64,000 bases of DNA from JAGPUQ01 sp049325095 (GCA_049325095.1 JBMOPO010000032.1:239600-303599), one strand, 5' to 3'. Numbered from the stretch's first letter, positions 54,770-63,869 are shown. Translations and numbers: made by a program. The notes: generated from the letters alone by a model not told the origin.

Positions 54770-55904
54770 ACGCGATTTCGACCACCAGTTGCGCGAACCG
54801 GGCGCCGTGGTGTACGGCCGCCGCAGCCACTGGCTGGCACTGCACCTAGATCCCGTGCTGGCCCTGTTGCTGCTGCTGCTGATGGCGGTGGGCCTGGTGG
54901 TGCTCTACAGCGCCGGGGACCCCGGCCACAGCCAGGTCCGGCGGCAACTGTTCTCGATGGCGGTGGGTCTGGCGTTGATGTCGGCCACCGCGCAGGTGCC
55001 GCTGCGCACCCTGCAGCGCTGGGCCTGGCTGCCCTATGTGGCCGGGGTGCTGCTCCTGCTGGCGGTGGACCTCATCGGCGAAGAGGCCAAGGGCGCGCGC
55101 CGCTGGCTGGCATTGGGACCGCTGCGCTTTCAGCCGGCCGAGCTGATGAAGATCGCGCTGCCGCTGGCGCTGTCGGCCTATCTGGGCGCAAGACCGGCGC
55201 CGCCCCGCCTGCGCGATCTGATCGCCGCGGGGGCGATCATCCTGGTGCCGCTGCTGCTGGTGATGGCGCAGCCCGACCTGGGCACCGCGGTGCTGATCGG
55301 CGGCGGGGGCGGGTTCGTGCTGTTTTTGGCCGGTATGGCGGTGCGCTACCTGCTGATCGCCGGCGCGGCCCTGGCGGCGGCGGCGCCGGTGATGTGGCTG
55401 TTCGTCCTCCACGACTACCAGAAAACCCGCATCCTGACCCTGCTCGATCCGGAATCCGACAAGCTGGGCGCGGGCTGGAACATCATTCAGTCCACCACCG
55501 CGATCGGTGCCGGCGGCTGGACCGGCAAGGGTTGGCAGCAGGGCACCCAGTCGCAACTGGACTTTCTGCCCGAGGGGCACACGGATTTCATCATCGCGGT
55601 GCTCGCCGAGGAGTTCGGCTTCCTTGCGGTGCTGGCGCTGATCGCCCTCTATGCGCTGATCATCGCGCGCGGCCTGGTGATCAGTCTGGGATCGCCCTCC
55701 ACCTTCGGGCGTCTGCTGGCCGGCTGCATCACCCTGACCTTCTTCGTCTACGTGTTCGTCAACATGGGCATGGTCGCGGGCCTGCTGCCGGTGGTGGGCG
55801 TGCCCCTGCCCATGGTGAGCTACGGCGGCACCTCGGTGGTCACTTTGTCGATCGGCTTTGGTATTCTCATGGCGGTTCGATCCGAGACCGGTAGGCGTGC
55901 ATAG
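54762..55904 (+). CDS. rodA: Peptidoglycan polymerase RodA
   Basis: SEDS-family glycosyltransferase that polymerises lipid II for rod-shaped growth with PBP2. The 380 residues (E. coli 370) show about ten membrane segments, with PAELMKIALPLAL, QPDLGTAVLI and LVSYGG-like MVSYGGTSVVTLSIGFG. The start is TTG at 54762, inside the mrdA end; the N-terminal QLREPGAVVYGRRSHW is cytoplasmic. It overlaps mltB by eight bases. Confidence 0.93.
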   Translation: MTRRDFDHQLREPGAVVYGRRSHWLALHLDPVLALLLLLLMAVGLVVLYSAGDPGHSQVRRQLFSMAVGLALMSATAQVPLRTLQRWAWLPYVAGVLLLLAVDLIGEEAKGARRWLALGPLRFQPAELMKIALPLALSAYLGARPAPPRLRDLIAAGAIILVPLLLVMAQPDLGTAVLIGGGGGFVLFLAGMAVRYLLIAGAALAAAAPVMWLFVLHDYQKTRILTLLDPESDKLGAGWNIIQSTTAIGAGGWTGKGWQQGTQSQLDFLPEGHTDFIIAVLAEEFGFLAVLALIALYALIIARGLVISLGSPSTFGRLLAGCITLTFFVYVFVNMGMVAGLLPVVGVPLPMVSYGGTSVVTLSIGFGILMAVRSETGRRA

Positions 55905-56904
55905 ATTGTTCAGGTGGGCGTCCGCCGGGCGCCGGGTCGCGATATTGTGCCTGGCGCTGGCTCCCGCCCTGGCCACTGCCCGCGAGTACGGAGAGCATCC
56001 GGCCGCGCGGGCCTTTGCCGCCGCGATGGCCGAAAAGCACGGCTTTGAGCGCTCGGCGTTGCAGCGGTTGTTCGCCCAGGTCCACTACCAGGACGCCATC
56101 GTCAAGGCCATGGAGCGGCCCGCCGAGCGGGTCAAGCCGTGGTACGAATACCGGCAGATCTTCCTCACCGAGCGGCGCATTAGCGAAGGGGTCGAGTTCT
56201 GGCGCGACCACCGCAGTACCCTGGAGCGCGCGCAGCGCGACTACGGCGTGGACCCGGGCGTGGTGGTCGCGATCATCGGCGTGGAGACCTTCTACGGGCG
56301 GATCACCGGCAGTTTTCGGGTGGTCGATGCGCTGGCCACCCTGGCGTTCGATTACCCCAAGCGCAGCGCCTTCTTCACCCGCGAGCTTGAGCACTATCTG
56401 TTGCTGGCCCGGGAACAGGGCCTCGATCCCCTGGCGCTCAAGGGATCCTATGCCGGCGCCATGGGTTACGGCCAGTTCATCCCCAGCAGCTATCGGACCT
56501 ATGCGGTGGATTACGACGGCGACGGCATCGCCGATATCTGGAACAATCCGGTGGATGCCATCGCCAGCGTCGCCAATTACTTCGCCCGCCACGGCTGGCG
56601 GCAGGGCGCCCCGGTGGCGGTACCGGCGGTGGCCGGCGAGCCCCGCGACACCAGTTCGGTCAATGCGCTGGTGAAGCCGGCATGGTCGCTCGAGGAACTG
56701 TCCGCCATGGGCTATCGGCCGGCGCAGCCGATCCCCGAGGCGCCGGCCCTCCCCCTGCAATTGGAGGGCGCCGAGGGCGATGAATACTGGCTCGCGTTCG
56801 ACAATTTCTACGTGATCACCAGATACAACCACAGCCACCGCTACGCCATGGCGGTGTATCAGCTCTCCCAGGCAATCTCGGACAGGATCTCGTCGGATGA
56901 ATAG
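55897..56904 (+). CDS. mltB: Lytic murein transglycosylase B
   Basis: Cleaves the glycan chain of peptidoglycan with 1,6-anhydro product formation. The 335 residues contain IIGVETFYGRITG with the catalytic Glu130 and SYAGAMGYGQFIPSSY. An EF-hand-like DYDGDGIADIWN follows, as in Slt35. A signal peptide is present, but no lipobox cysteine: the core is AILCLALAPALATA with leucine before the cysteine, so the product looks soluble and periplasmic, unlike E. coli MltB. The start is GTG at 55897 within rodA. Confidence 0.9.
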   Translation: MHRLFRWASAGRRVAILCLALAPALATAREYGEHPAARAFAAAMAEKHGFERSALQRLFAQVHYQDAIVKAMERPAERVKPWYEYRQIFLTERRISEGVEFWRDHRSTLERAQRDYGVDPGVVVAIIGVETFYGRITGSFRVVDALATLAFDYPKRSAFFTRELEHYLLLAREQGLDPLALKGSYAGAMGYGQFIPSSYRTYAVDYDGDGIADIWNNPVDAIASVANYFARHGWRQGAPVAVPAVAGEPRDTSSVNALVKPAWSLEELSAMGYRPAQPIPEAPALPLQLEGAEGDEYWLAFDNFYVITRYNHSHRYAMAVYQLSQAISDRISSDE

Positions 56905-56907
56905 ACG

Positions 56908-57789
56908 ATGAACAGGCAATGCAGGCTGGGATGGGGACTGCTGGTCGTGCTGTTGCTCGCCGGTTGTGCCGGTCAGGGGCCGCACCTGGATGCCGGCGCG
57001 GATCGCGACGGACCACCGCGCCGGCACCCGGATGGCGAGGGCGCGGCCGATGCCGTCCCGCGGGCCGAACCCATCACCCGGGTGGGCAACAAGAGCCCCT
57101 ACACGGTGTTGGGCAAGACCTACCACCTGCTGCCCACCGCCAAGGGCTATCGCGAGGTGGGCACCGCTTCCTGGTACGGGACCAAGTTTCACGGCCGTTC
57201 CACCTCCAACGGTGAACCCTACGACATGTTCGCGATGACCGCGGCCCACCGGACCCTGCCCATCCCCGCCTATGTGCGGGTGACCAATCTCGAGAACGGC
57301 CGCAGCGCCATCGTCCGCGTCAACGACCGCGGCCCGTTCCGCGACAATCGCATCATCGACCTGTCCTACGCCGCCGCGCGCAAGCTCGGCGTCTACGACC
57401 GGGGCACCGCGCGGGTCGAGGTGGTCGCCATCGATCCCGCCGACTATCAGCGCAATGCGGTGGAACAACCGCAGATAACGGCGCGCGCGCGCCTCGATCG
57501 CCCGCCGGCCACGCCACGGGGCCGGGCGGACGGCCCGCCGCTGATGCAACCGGCCTTCCTGCAGGTCGGCGCCTTCGCCAGCCTGGCGTCGGCGCGCTCC
57601 CTGGAGGCGAAGGTGGTGCAGCGCGTGGCCGCGCCGACCCGGGTGCACAAGGCCCAGGTGGCCGGGCGCAATCTGTTCCGGGTGCTGGTCGGGCCGTTCG
57701 CCGATCCCGCGGAGCTCGATTACGCCCGCAATCTGCTGGTCGAGGCGGAACGCCTCAATCCGTTCGTGGTCAACGGGCTGACCCCCTGA
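56908..57789 (+). CDS. rlpA: Septal ring lytic transglycosylase RlpA
   Basis: Lipoprotein that acts on glycan strands lacking stem peptides; in Pseudomonas it cleaves them during daughter cell separation. The 293 residues have the lipobox LLLAGC (Cys20), a double-psi beta-barrel domain (about 80-175, GTASWYGTKFHGRSTSNGE and VRVNDRGPF) and a C-terminal SPOR domain (about 210-285) that binds denuded septal glycan. Three bases follow mltB. Confidence 0.93.
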   Translation: MNRQCRLGWGLLVVLLLAGCAGQGPHLDAGADRDGPPRRHPDGEGAADAVPRAEPITRVGNKSPYTVLGKTYHLLPTAKGYREVGTASWYGTKFHGRSTSNGEPYDMFAMTAAHRTLPIPAYVRVTNLENGRSAIVRVNDRGPFRDNRIIDLSYAAARKLGVYDRGTARVEVVAIDPADYQRNAVEQPQITARARLDRPPATPRGRADGPPLMQPAFLQVGAFASLASARSLEAKVVQRVAAPTRVHKAQVAGRNLFRVLVGPFADPAELDYARNLLVEAERLNPFVVNGLTP

Positions 57790-57871
57790 GGGGGCCGCGC
57801 CCCGGGCGCGTGCTAGACTTTTCGACCGGCCTGCGGCCGGCACCCACCGCAATGCCAAGGAATCTGTTCGG

Positions 57872-59065
57872 ATGACGCGAAATCCAGTCATTGGTCTGCT
57901 GTTGGCCCTGGCGTCCTGCGCGGCGCTCGCCGCGGCCACTGCCGAGCCCGCGCCGGCGCCGAATTCCGCCGCCGGACCCCAGCCGATGCCGGCGGCCCCG
58001 GAACTGGCGGCCAGATCCTGGGTGCTGATGGACGCCCATACCGGTCAGGTGCTGGCCGAACACAATGCCGACGAGCAGTTGCCGCCGGCCAGCCTCACCA
58101 AGCTGATGACCAGCTATCTGATCGCCGGGGAAATCGCCAGCGGCAAGTTCAATGAGCAGACCCTGGTGCCGATCAGCGTCAACGCCTGGCGGATGGGCGG
58201 TTCGCGGATGTTCGTGCGCGAGGGCACCCAGGTGACGGCGGGCGATCTGCTGCGCGGCATCATCGTGCAATCGGGCAACGACGCCACGGTGGCCATGGCC
58301 GAATATGTCGCCGGCAGCGAGGACGCGTTCGCCCAATTGATGAACCAGCAGGCCGCGCGGCTGGGCATGACCCGCACCCATTTCGAGAACGCCTCCGGCT
58401 GGCCCGCCGAGGGCCACCTGACCACCGCCCGCGACCTGGCCGTCCTGCTGCGATCGATGATCCGCGACTACCCGGACCACTACCGCCTCTACGCGGAAAA
58501 ATATTTCGAGTACAACGGTATCCGGCAACCGAACCGCAACCTGCTGCTGTGGCGCGACCCCTCGGTGGATGGCGGCAAGACCGGGCACACCGAGGCGGCG
58601 GGCTATTGCCTGGTCGCCTCGGCGCTGCGCGACGACATGCGGCTGATCAGTGTGGTCATGGGGGCCGCCAGCGAGCAGTCGCGGGCCGCGGAAACCCAGA
58701 AGCTCCTGGGCTATGGCTTCCGTTTCTTCGAAACCGTCCGCCTCTACCAGGCGGGTGAAGTGGTCCGGGCCGACGCCCGGGTCTGGTTCGGCGATGTCGA
58801 TCGGGTCAACCTGGTGGTGCCCGGCGATCTGTATCTGACCCTGCCGCGCAGCGCGCGGGACCAGCTCAAGGCCACCCTGCTGATCGACGACGTGATCCGC
58901 GCGCCGCTGTCGGCCGACACCGAGGTCGGTACCATCCAGGTCGAGCAGGAGGGGAAAGCGGTGCTCAGCGCGCCGATCGTGGCCGAGCGGGAGGTCGCGG
59001 AAGCGGGATTTTTCGCCCGCCTGTGGGACCACCTGGTGCTGTTTCTCAAGGGCCTGTTTTCCTGA
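57872..59065 (+). CDS. dacC: D-alanyl-D-alanine carboxypeptidase (PBP5/6 type)
   Basis: Trims the terminal D-alanine of pentapeptides. The 397 residues have a signal peptide, Ser74-x-x-Lys77 in PPASLTKLM, QSGNDA and DGGKTGHT, then a C-terminal beta domain and a final amphipathic helix, FARLWDHLVLFLKGLFS, for membrane binding. AAGGA precedes the ATG. The 82-base gap after rlpA contains CCGGCC/GGCCGG and TAGACT, so a separate promoter is possible. dacA would be an equally valid name. Confidence 0.92.
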   Translation: MTRNPVIGLLLALASCAALAAATAEPAPAPNSAAGPQPMPAAPELAARSWVLMDAHTGQVLAEHNADEQLPPASLTKLMTSYLIAGEIASGKFNEQTLVPISVNAWRMGGSRMFVREGTQVTAGDLLRGIIVQSGNDATVAMAEYVAGSEDAFAQLMNQQAARLGMTRTHFENASGWPAEGHLTTARDLAVLLRSMIRDYPDHYRLYAEKYFEYNGIRQPNRNLLLWRDPSVDGGKTGHTEAAGYCLVASALRDDMRLISVVMGAASEQSRAAETQKLLGYGFRFFETVRLYQAGEVVRADARVWFGDVDRVNLVVPGDLYLTLPRSARDQLKATLLIDDVIRAPLSADTEVGTIQVEQEGKAVLSAPIVAEREVAEAGFFARLWDHLVLFLKGLFS

Positions 59066-59070
59066 ACGGG

Positions 59071-59346
59071 ATGGCCATGGCGGAACCGGAACCCCCGCGC
59101 ATCGAATTTCCCTGCCGCTACCCGGTGACCGTGGTTGCCGCTGCGGGGGGCGCGTTGCGCGAGCAGGTGTTTGCCGTCTTCGAGCTGCACGCCCCGGGCT
59201 TCGACCGCGCCGCGGTCATCGCGCGCGCCAGCCGCAACGGCAACTACCAGTCGCTGAGGTTCACCATCACCGCCACCGGCGAGGCCCAGTTGCGCAGCCT
59301 GTTCGAGGGGCTCAAGGCATGCCCCGGCGTGCACCTGGTGCTCTGA
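59071..59346 (+). CDS. ybeD: DUF493 family protein (YbeD-like)
   Basis: A 91-residue ACT-like protein (E. coli YbeD 87) encoded between dacC and lipB, as in E. coli. IEFPCRYPVTVVAAAGG, SRNGNYQSLRFTITAT and the end PGVHLVL are typical. Its function is unknown; a link to lipoate metabolism is inferred from position only. ATGs at 59071 and 59077 are both possible. The end overlaps lipB. Confidence 0.9.
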   Translation: MAMAEPEPPRIEFPCRYPVTVVAAAGGALREQVFAVFELHAPGFDRAAVIARASRNGNYQSLRFTITATGEAQLRSLFEGLKACPGVHLVL

Positions 59347-60029
59347 GTCCGGCGGGCTCGGTGGCGGTCCGCGAGCTGGGGCTGTGCCCCTACCTCCCGG
59401 TGTTCGCCGCCATGCGGCGCTGGGTCGATGCCGCGGGTCCCGCGACGCCGGACGAGATCTGGGCGCTCGAACATCTGCCGGTCTTCACCCAGGGCCAGGC
59501 CGGCCGCGCCGAACATCTGCTGGCGCCCGGCGACATCCCGGTGGTGGCGGCCGACCGCGGCGGTCAGGTGACCTACCACGGTCCCGGCCAACTGGTGTTC
59601 TACACGCTGCTCCACCTGCGGTCCCGCGGCCTGGATGTGCGCCAACTGGTGGCGGCGCTGGAGCGGGCGGTGATCGACTGGCTCGCCGGACTGGGCATCG
59701 AGGCCGCCGTTCGGGAGCGCGCCCCGGGGGTCTATGTGGGCGATGCCAAGATCGCCTCGCTGGGACTGCGGATCCGCAAGGGGCGCAGCTACCACGGCCT
59801 GGCCGTCAATCTGGACATGGACCTCGAGCCCTTCGCCCGCATCAACCCCTGCGGTTACGCCGGGTTGCGCGTGACCCAGGTCGCGGAGCTGGTGGCGGCG
59901 GACCGCCGGCCGTCGCCCGCGGCCGCGCGCCGCGCGCTGCTCGGCCATCTCGCCCACACGCTGGGCTACACTGGCTGGCATCCGGCCGGCGACGACCCGG
60001 CCCCTGGAGCCTGCGATGAAGGACGCTGA
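59319..60029 (+). CDS. lipB: Octanoyl-[acyl-carrier-protein]--protein N-octanoyltransferase
   Basis: LipB moves octanoate from ACP to the lipoyl domains of dehydrogenase complexes. The 236 residues (E. coli 213) include HLPVFTQGQAG, DRGGQVTYHGPGQLV, the lysine in VGDAKIASLGLRI and NPCGYAG with the catalytic cysteine. With ATG at 59319 it overlaps DUF493 by 28 bases; GTG at 59361 would give 222 residues and fits the family length better, so the start is not settled. It overlaps lipA by 14 bases. Confidence 0.93.
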   Translation: MPRRAPGALSPAGSVAVRELGLCPYLPVFAAMRRWVDAAGPATPDEIWALEHLPVFTQGQAGRAEHLLAPGDIPVVAADRGGQVTYHGPGQLVFYTLLHLRSRGLDVRQLVAALERAVIDWLAGLGIEAAVRERAPGVYVGDAKIASLGLRIRKGRSYHGLAVNLDMDLEPFARINPCGYAGLRVTQVAELVAADRRPSPAAARRALLGHLAHTLGYTGWHPAGDDPAPGACDEGR

Positions 60030-61002
60030 CCCGCTGCCGGTGCGGCGCACCCGCCGGTTGCAGCCCGGAGAAAAACTGCGCGATGCCGCCAAGCTGGAGC
60101 GCATCCCCGTCAAGGTGATCGCCGGCGACACTCTGCTGCGCAAGCCGCCCTGGATCCGGGTGCGCGCCGGGCTGGGTCCGGAGGTGCAGCGCATCAAGCG
60201 GGTGCTGCGCGAACACGGCCTGGCGACGGTATGCGAGGAGGCGTCCTGCCCCAACCTGGGCGAGTGCTTCGGCGGCGGCACCGCCACCTTCATGATCCTG
60301 GGCGACATCTGCACCCGGCGCTGCCCGTTCTGCGACGTCGGCCACGGCAAGCCGAACCCCCCGGATCCGGCGGAGCCCGAGCGGCTCGCCGCCTGCATCG
60401 CCGAGCTGGGGCTGGGCTATGTGGTGATCACCTCGGTGGATCGCGACGACCTGCGCGACGGCGGCGCCGGCCACTTCGCGGCCTGCATCCGGGCGGTGCG
60501 CGAGCGCTCGCCGGGGATCGCCATCGAGATCCTGGTGCCCGATTTCCGCGGCCGCATGGCGCCCGCGCTCGAGCTGCTGTCGGAGACGCCGCCGGATGTC
60601 TTCAACCACAATCTGGAGACGGTGCCGGCGCTCTACCGGCAGGTGCGGCCCGGCGCCGACTACCGGTGGTCGCTGCGCCTGCTGCACGAGTTCGGCCGCC
60701 GCAATCCGGGCGTGCCGACCAAATCCGGGCTCATGGTGGGGCTGGGCGAAACCCGCGAGCAACTGCTGGCCACCCTCGAGGAGCTGCGCGAACAGGGCGT
60801 GGAGATGCTCACCATCGGCCAGTACCTGCAGCCCTCGCGGGCCCATCTGCCGGTGCAGCGCTATGTGCACCCGGATGAATTCGCCGCCTATCGCGACTAT
60901 GGTTACCGGCTCGGCTTCCGGCACGTGGCCGCGGGGCCGCTGGTGCGTTCTTCCTATCATGCCGACCGGCAGGCGCGCGGCGAGGAGGTGAATCATGGAT
61001 AA
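60016..61002 (+). CDS. lipA: Lipoyl synthase
   Basis: Radical-SAM enzyme that inserts two sulfurs into the octanoyl chain made by LipB. The 328 residues (E. coli 321) have the auxiliary cluster cysteines in CEEASCPNLGEC, the radical SAM CTRRCPFCD and the final serine ligand in VRSSYHAD. It overlaps the DUF1244 gene by eight bases. Confidence 0.96.
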   Translation: MKDADPLPVRRTRRLQPGEKLRDAAKLERIPVKVIAGDTLLRKPPWIRVRAGLGPEVQRIKRVLREHGLATVCEEASCPNLGECFGGGTATFMILGDICTRRCPFCDVGHGKPNPPDPAEPERLAACIAELGLGYVVITSVDRDDLRDGGAGHFAACIRAVRERSPGIAIEILVPDFRGRMAPALELLSETPPDVFNHNLETVPALYRQVRPGADYRWSLRLLHEFGRRNPGVPTKSGLMVGLGETREQLLATLEELREQGVEMLTIGQYLQPSRAHLPVQRYVHPDEFAAYRDYGYRLGFRHVAAGPLVRSSYHADRQARGEEVNHG

Positions 61003-61291
61003 ACACACCCGTACCGAAATCGAGGCGGCGGTATTCCGCCGCCTGCTGGAACATCTCGACCGTCGCAAGGACGTGCAGAACATCGAACTCATGAACCTCG
61101 CCGGCTTCTGCCGCAACTGCCTGGCCAAGTGGTATGTGGCGGCCGCTGCCGAGCGCGGCGAGACCATCGACTATGAAGCGGCGCGCGAGCTGGTCTACGG
61201 CGAACCCTACGCGGAGTGGAAGGCCAAGCACCAGCGCGAAGCCACGCCCGAGCAACTGGCGCGCCTGGCGCGCGAATCCGGCGGGCATTGA
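60995..61291 (+). CDS. DUF1244 family protein
   Basis: A 98-residue soluble, mainly helical protein. NIELMNLAGFCRNCLAKWY with two cysteines spaced C-x2-C is the family core. Its function is unknown. The overlap with lipA by eight bases shows co-expression and hints at an accessory role in lipoate or iron-sulfur chemistry, which is inference only. Confidence 0.85.
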   Translation: MDKHTRTEIEAAVFRRLLEHLDRRKDVQNIELMNLAGFCRNCLAKWYVAAAAERGETIDYEAARELVYGEPYAEWKAKHQREATPEQLARLARESGGH

Positions 61292-61335
61292 CTGCGGCCG
61301 GGCCCGGCGACGCAGTGGACAAAAAGGGGGGGTGA

Positions 61336-63780
61336 ATGAAGCATCAGCCACTGTCACCGGAGCAGCTGCCGCGCTGCTGCGTCGAGGCGGACTTCGAATT
61401 CGAGACCACCGATGATCTGGCCCCGCTGACCGGGATCATCGGCCAGGACCGGGCCGTCGAGGCGATTCGCTTCGGGCTGGGCATGGCCCACCCGGGCTAC
61501 CACCTGTTCGTGCTCGGACCGCCCGGGGTGGGCAAGTTCACCGCCATCAACCAGTATCTGACCGAGGCCGCGCGGCGCGGCCCGGTGCCGGGCGACTGGT
61601 GCTACGTCAACAATTTTGCCGACGACTCCAAACCCATTCTGCTGGCCCTGCCGGCCGGGCGCGGCAGCCTGCTGCGCGACGACATGCAGCGCCTCGTCGA
61701 GGATCTCCGCAACGCCATTCCCCAAGCCTTCGACAGCGACCAGTACAAGGCCCGCGCGCAGCAGATCGAGGCCGAGTTCCAGGGCCGCCAGGAGCGCGCC
61801 TTCCAGGAGCTCCACGACGCCGCCGCCCGCGACAACATCCGCGTGTACCAGAATGCCGGCGAGATCACCCTGGTGCCCATGGCGGATGGCCAGGACCTGG
61901 ATCCAGAAGCCTTCCAGAAGCTGCCCGAGGCGCAGCGCAAGGAGCTGGAAGCGGCGGTGGTGGAGGTCCGCAAGCAATTGCAGGAGCTGTTCCAGCGCCA
62001 GATGCCGGCCTGGCGCAAGGAGGCGCGCGAGTGGTTTCGGGCCCTCAACCACCAGGTGACCCGGGAGGCGGTCGGGCTGTACATGGAAAGCCTCAGCCGC
62101 CGCTACGCCGATCTGCCCGAGGCGCTCGAATACCTCGACAGCGTGCAGCGCGACATCATCGCCCATGCCGACCTGTTCCGCCCCCAGGAAGCGCAACAAC
62201 TGCTGCCGATCCCCGTGGTCGACGACGCCCTGCACCGCTATCGGGTCAACCTGATCCTCGACCACGGCCGGAGTATCGGCCGGCCGGTGATCCACGAGGA
62301 CCATCCCAGTTATGCCAATCTGGTGGGCCGCATCGAGCACCGCGCGGTGATGGGCGCGCTGCTCACCAATTTCACCCTGATCAAGCCGGGCGCACTGCAT
62401 CGCGCCAACGGCGGCTACCTGATTCTCGACGCCCGCAAGCTGCTCGGCCAGCCGTTCGCCTGGGACGCGCTCAAGCAGGCGCTCAGCAAGCGGGAGCTGC
62501 GCCTGGAGCCCCTGGAGCAGGTGTTGAGCTTCGCCTCCACCACCTCCCTCGAACCCCAGCCGATGCCGCTCGAGGTCAAGGTCGTGTTGCTCGGCGACCG
62601 CTCCCTCTACTACCTGCTGCACGCCTACGATCCGGACTTCGCCGAGCTGTTCAAGGTGGCCGCGGACTTCGAGACCGGGCTGGAGCGCTCGCCGGACAAC
62701 GATCTGCGCTACGCCCGCATGATCGCCGGCCTGGTGCGGGAGCGTGGCCTGGCGCCCTTCGAGCGCTCCGCGGTCGCCGCGGTGATCCGCCACAGCATGC
62801 GCCTGGAGGCGGACTCGATGAAGCTCTCCACCCACATGCGCAGCATCGCCGACCTGCTCGCCGAGTCCCATTACTGGGCCGGGCGGGCCGGCCGCGAGCG
62901 GGTTACCGGCGACGACGTGCGCCAGGCGATCCGCGCCCAGGTCGAGCGGCTCGACCGGGTGCGGGATCGCAGCTACGAACACATCCTGCGCGACGCGGTG
63001 ATGATCGACACTCAGGGCGCGGTGATCGGCCAGGTGAACGGCCTGTCGGTGCTGCAGGTGGGCAGCTTCAGCTTCGGCCAGCCCTCGCGCATCACCGCCA
63101 CCACCCGGCTCGGCGACGGCCGGGTGATCGACATCGAACGGGAAACCGAGATGGGCGGGCCAATCCACAGCAAGGGCGTGTTCATCCTGTCCAGTTTTCT
63201 GGGCGCCCGCTACGGTCAGACCCAGCCGCTGGCGCTCACCGCCAGCCTGACCTTCGAGCAGTCCTACGGCGGTGTCGAGGGCGACAGCGCCTCCCTCGCC
63301 GAGCTCTGTGCGCTGCTGTCCTCCATCGGCCGGATTCCCATCCGCCAGTGCTTCGCCATGACCGGCTCGGTCAACCAACTGGGCCGCGTCCAGGTGATCG
63401 GCGGCGTGAACGAAAAGGTCGAGGGGTTCTTCGACATCTGCCAGCGGCGCGGTCTGACCGGCGAGCAGGGGGTGCTGATCCCGCGGGCCAATGTGGTCAA
63501 CCTGATCCTGCGCCAGGACGTGCTGGATGCGATCGCCGCCGGACAGTTCCATCTCTACGCCGTCGAAGCGGTCGATCAGGCGATCGAGATCCTCACCGGG
63601 ATGGCCGCGGGCGAGCCCGATGCACAGGGCGAGTATCCGCCCGATACGGTCAACGGCCGGGTGCAGGCGCGGCTGCGCGCCTTTGCCGAATTGCGCCGCG
63701 AATTCGGCCGCGGCGATGGCCCGGACAATGGCGGCCACCCGGGTCGCAGGGCCGCGCCGCCGGCGCCCCCCGAGCGTTGA
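61336..63780 (+). CDS. LonB-like ATP-dependent protease
   Basis: An 814-residue protein with an N-terminal LonB-type ATPase (AAA_32 class), a long helical insert (about 130-270) and a C-terminal Lon protease domain. The serine-lysine dyad is Ser651 in VEGDSASLAEL and Lys694 in GGVNEKVEGFF. The P-loop GPPGVGKFT has Lys67 followed by phenylalanine instead of Ser/Thr. FTLIKPGALHRANGGYL and the Walker B-like YLILDAR follow. It is distinct from canonical LonA and related to E. coli YcbZ. GGGGGGTGA precedes the ATG. Confidence 0.9.
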   Translation: MKHQPLSPEQLPRCCVEADFEFETTDDLAPLTGIIGQDRAVEAIRFGLGMAHPGYHLFVLGPPGVGKFTAINQYLTEAARRGPVPGDWCYVNNFADDSKPILLALPAGRGSLLRDDMQRLVEDLRNAIPQAFDSDQYKARAQQIEAEFQGRQERAFQELHDAAARDNIRVYQNAGEITLVPMADGQDLDPEAFQKLPEAQRKELEAAVVEVRKQLQELFQRQMPAWRKEAREWFRALNHQVTREAVGLYMESLSRRYADLPEALEYLDSVQRDIIAHADLFRPQEAQQLLPIPVVDDALHRYRVNLILDHGRSIGRPVIHEDHPSYANLVGRIEHRAVMGALLTNFTLIKPGALHRANGGYLILDARKLLGQPFAWDALKQALSKRELRLEPLEQVLSFASTTSLEPQPMPLEVKVVLLGDRSLYYLLHAYDPDFAELFKVAADFETGLERSPDNDLRYARMIAGLVRERGLAPFERSAVAAVIRHSMRLEADSMKLSTHMRSIADLLAESHYWAGRAGRERVTGDDVRQAIRAQVERLDRVRDRSYEHILRDAVMIDTQGAVIGQVNGLSVLQVGSFSFGQPSRITATTRLGDGRVIDIERETEMGGPIHSKGVFILSSFLGARYGQTQPLALTASLTFEQSYGGVEGDSASLAELCALLSSIGRIPIRQCFAMTGSVNQLGRVQVIGGVNEKVEGFFDICQRRGLTGEQGVLIPRANVVNLILRQDVLDAIAAGQFHLYAVEAVDQAIEILTGMAAGEPDAQGEYPPDTVNGRVQARLRAFAELRREFGRGDGPDNGGHPGRRAAPPAPPER

Positions 63781-63825
63781 CCGACGGCGCCCTGGCGCTG
63801 CCGCCGGCCGGCGGGTTCAGCGTCG

Positions 63826-63869
63826 GTGAAGCAAGGCGCGTCCTGTCATTGCTTCTGTTGCCAGTCCGG
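63826..63869. repeat. Diverged inverted copy of part of repeat copy 1
   Basis: These 44 bases match the reverse complement of 35636-35680 at 41 of 45 aligned positions (three mismatches and one gap), including GTGAAGCAA, GCGCGTCCTGT and CATTGCTTCTGT. The inverted arms are less perfect here than in the other copy. The match stops near AGTCCGG. It lies 46 bases after the stop of the LonB-like gene. Confidence 0.8.

Noticed and set aside
61354..63738. A 794-residue open frame on the minus strand
   Set aside because: It mirrors the LonB-like protease gene; its composition (rich in A, G, H, D, L) is typical of antisense frames in GC-rich DNA.
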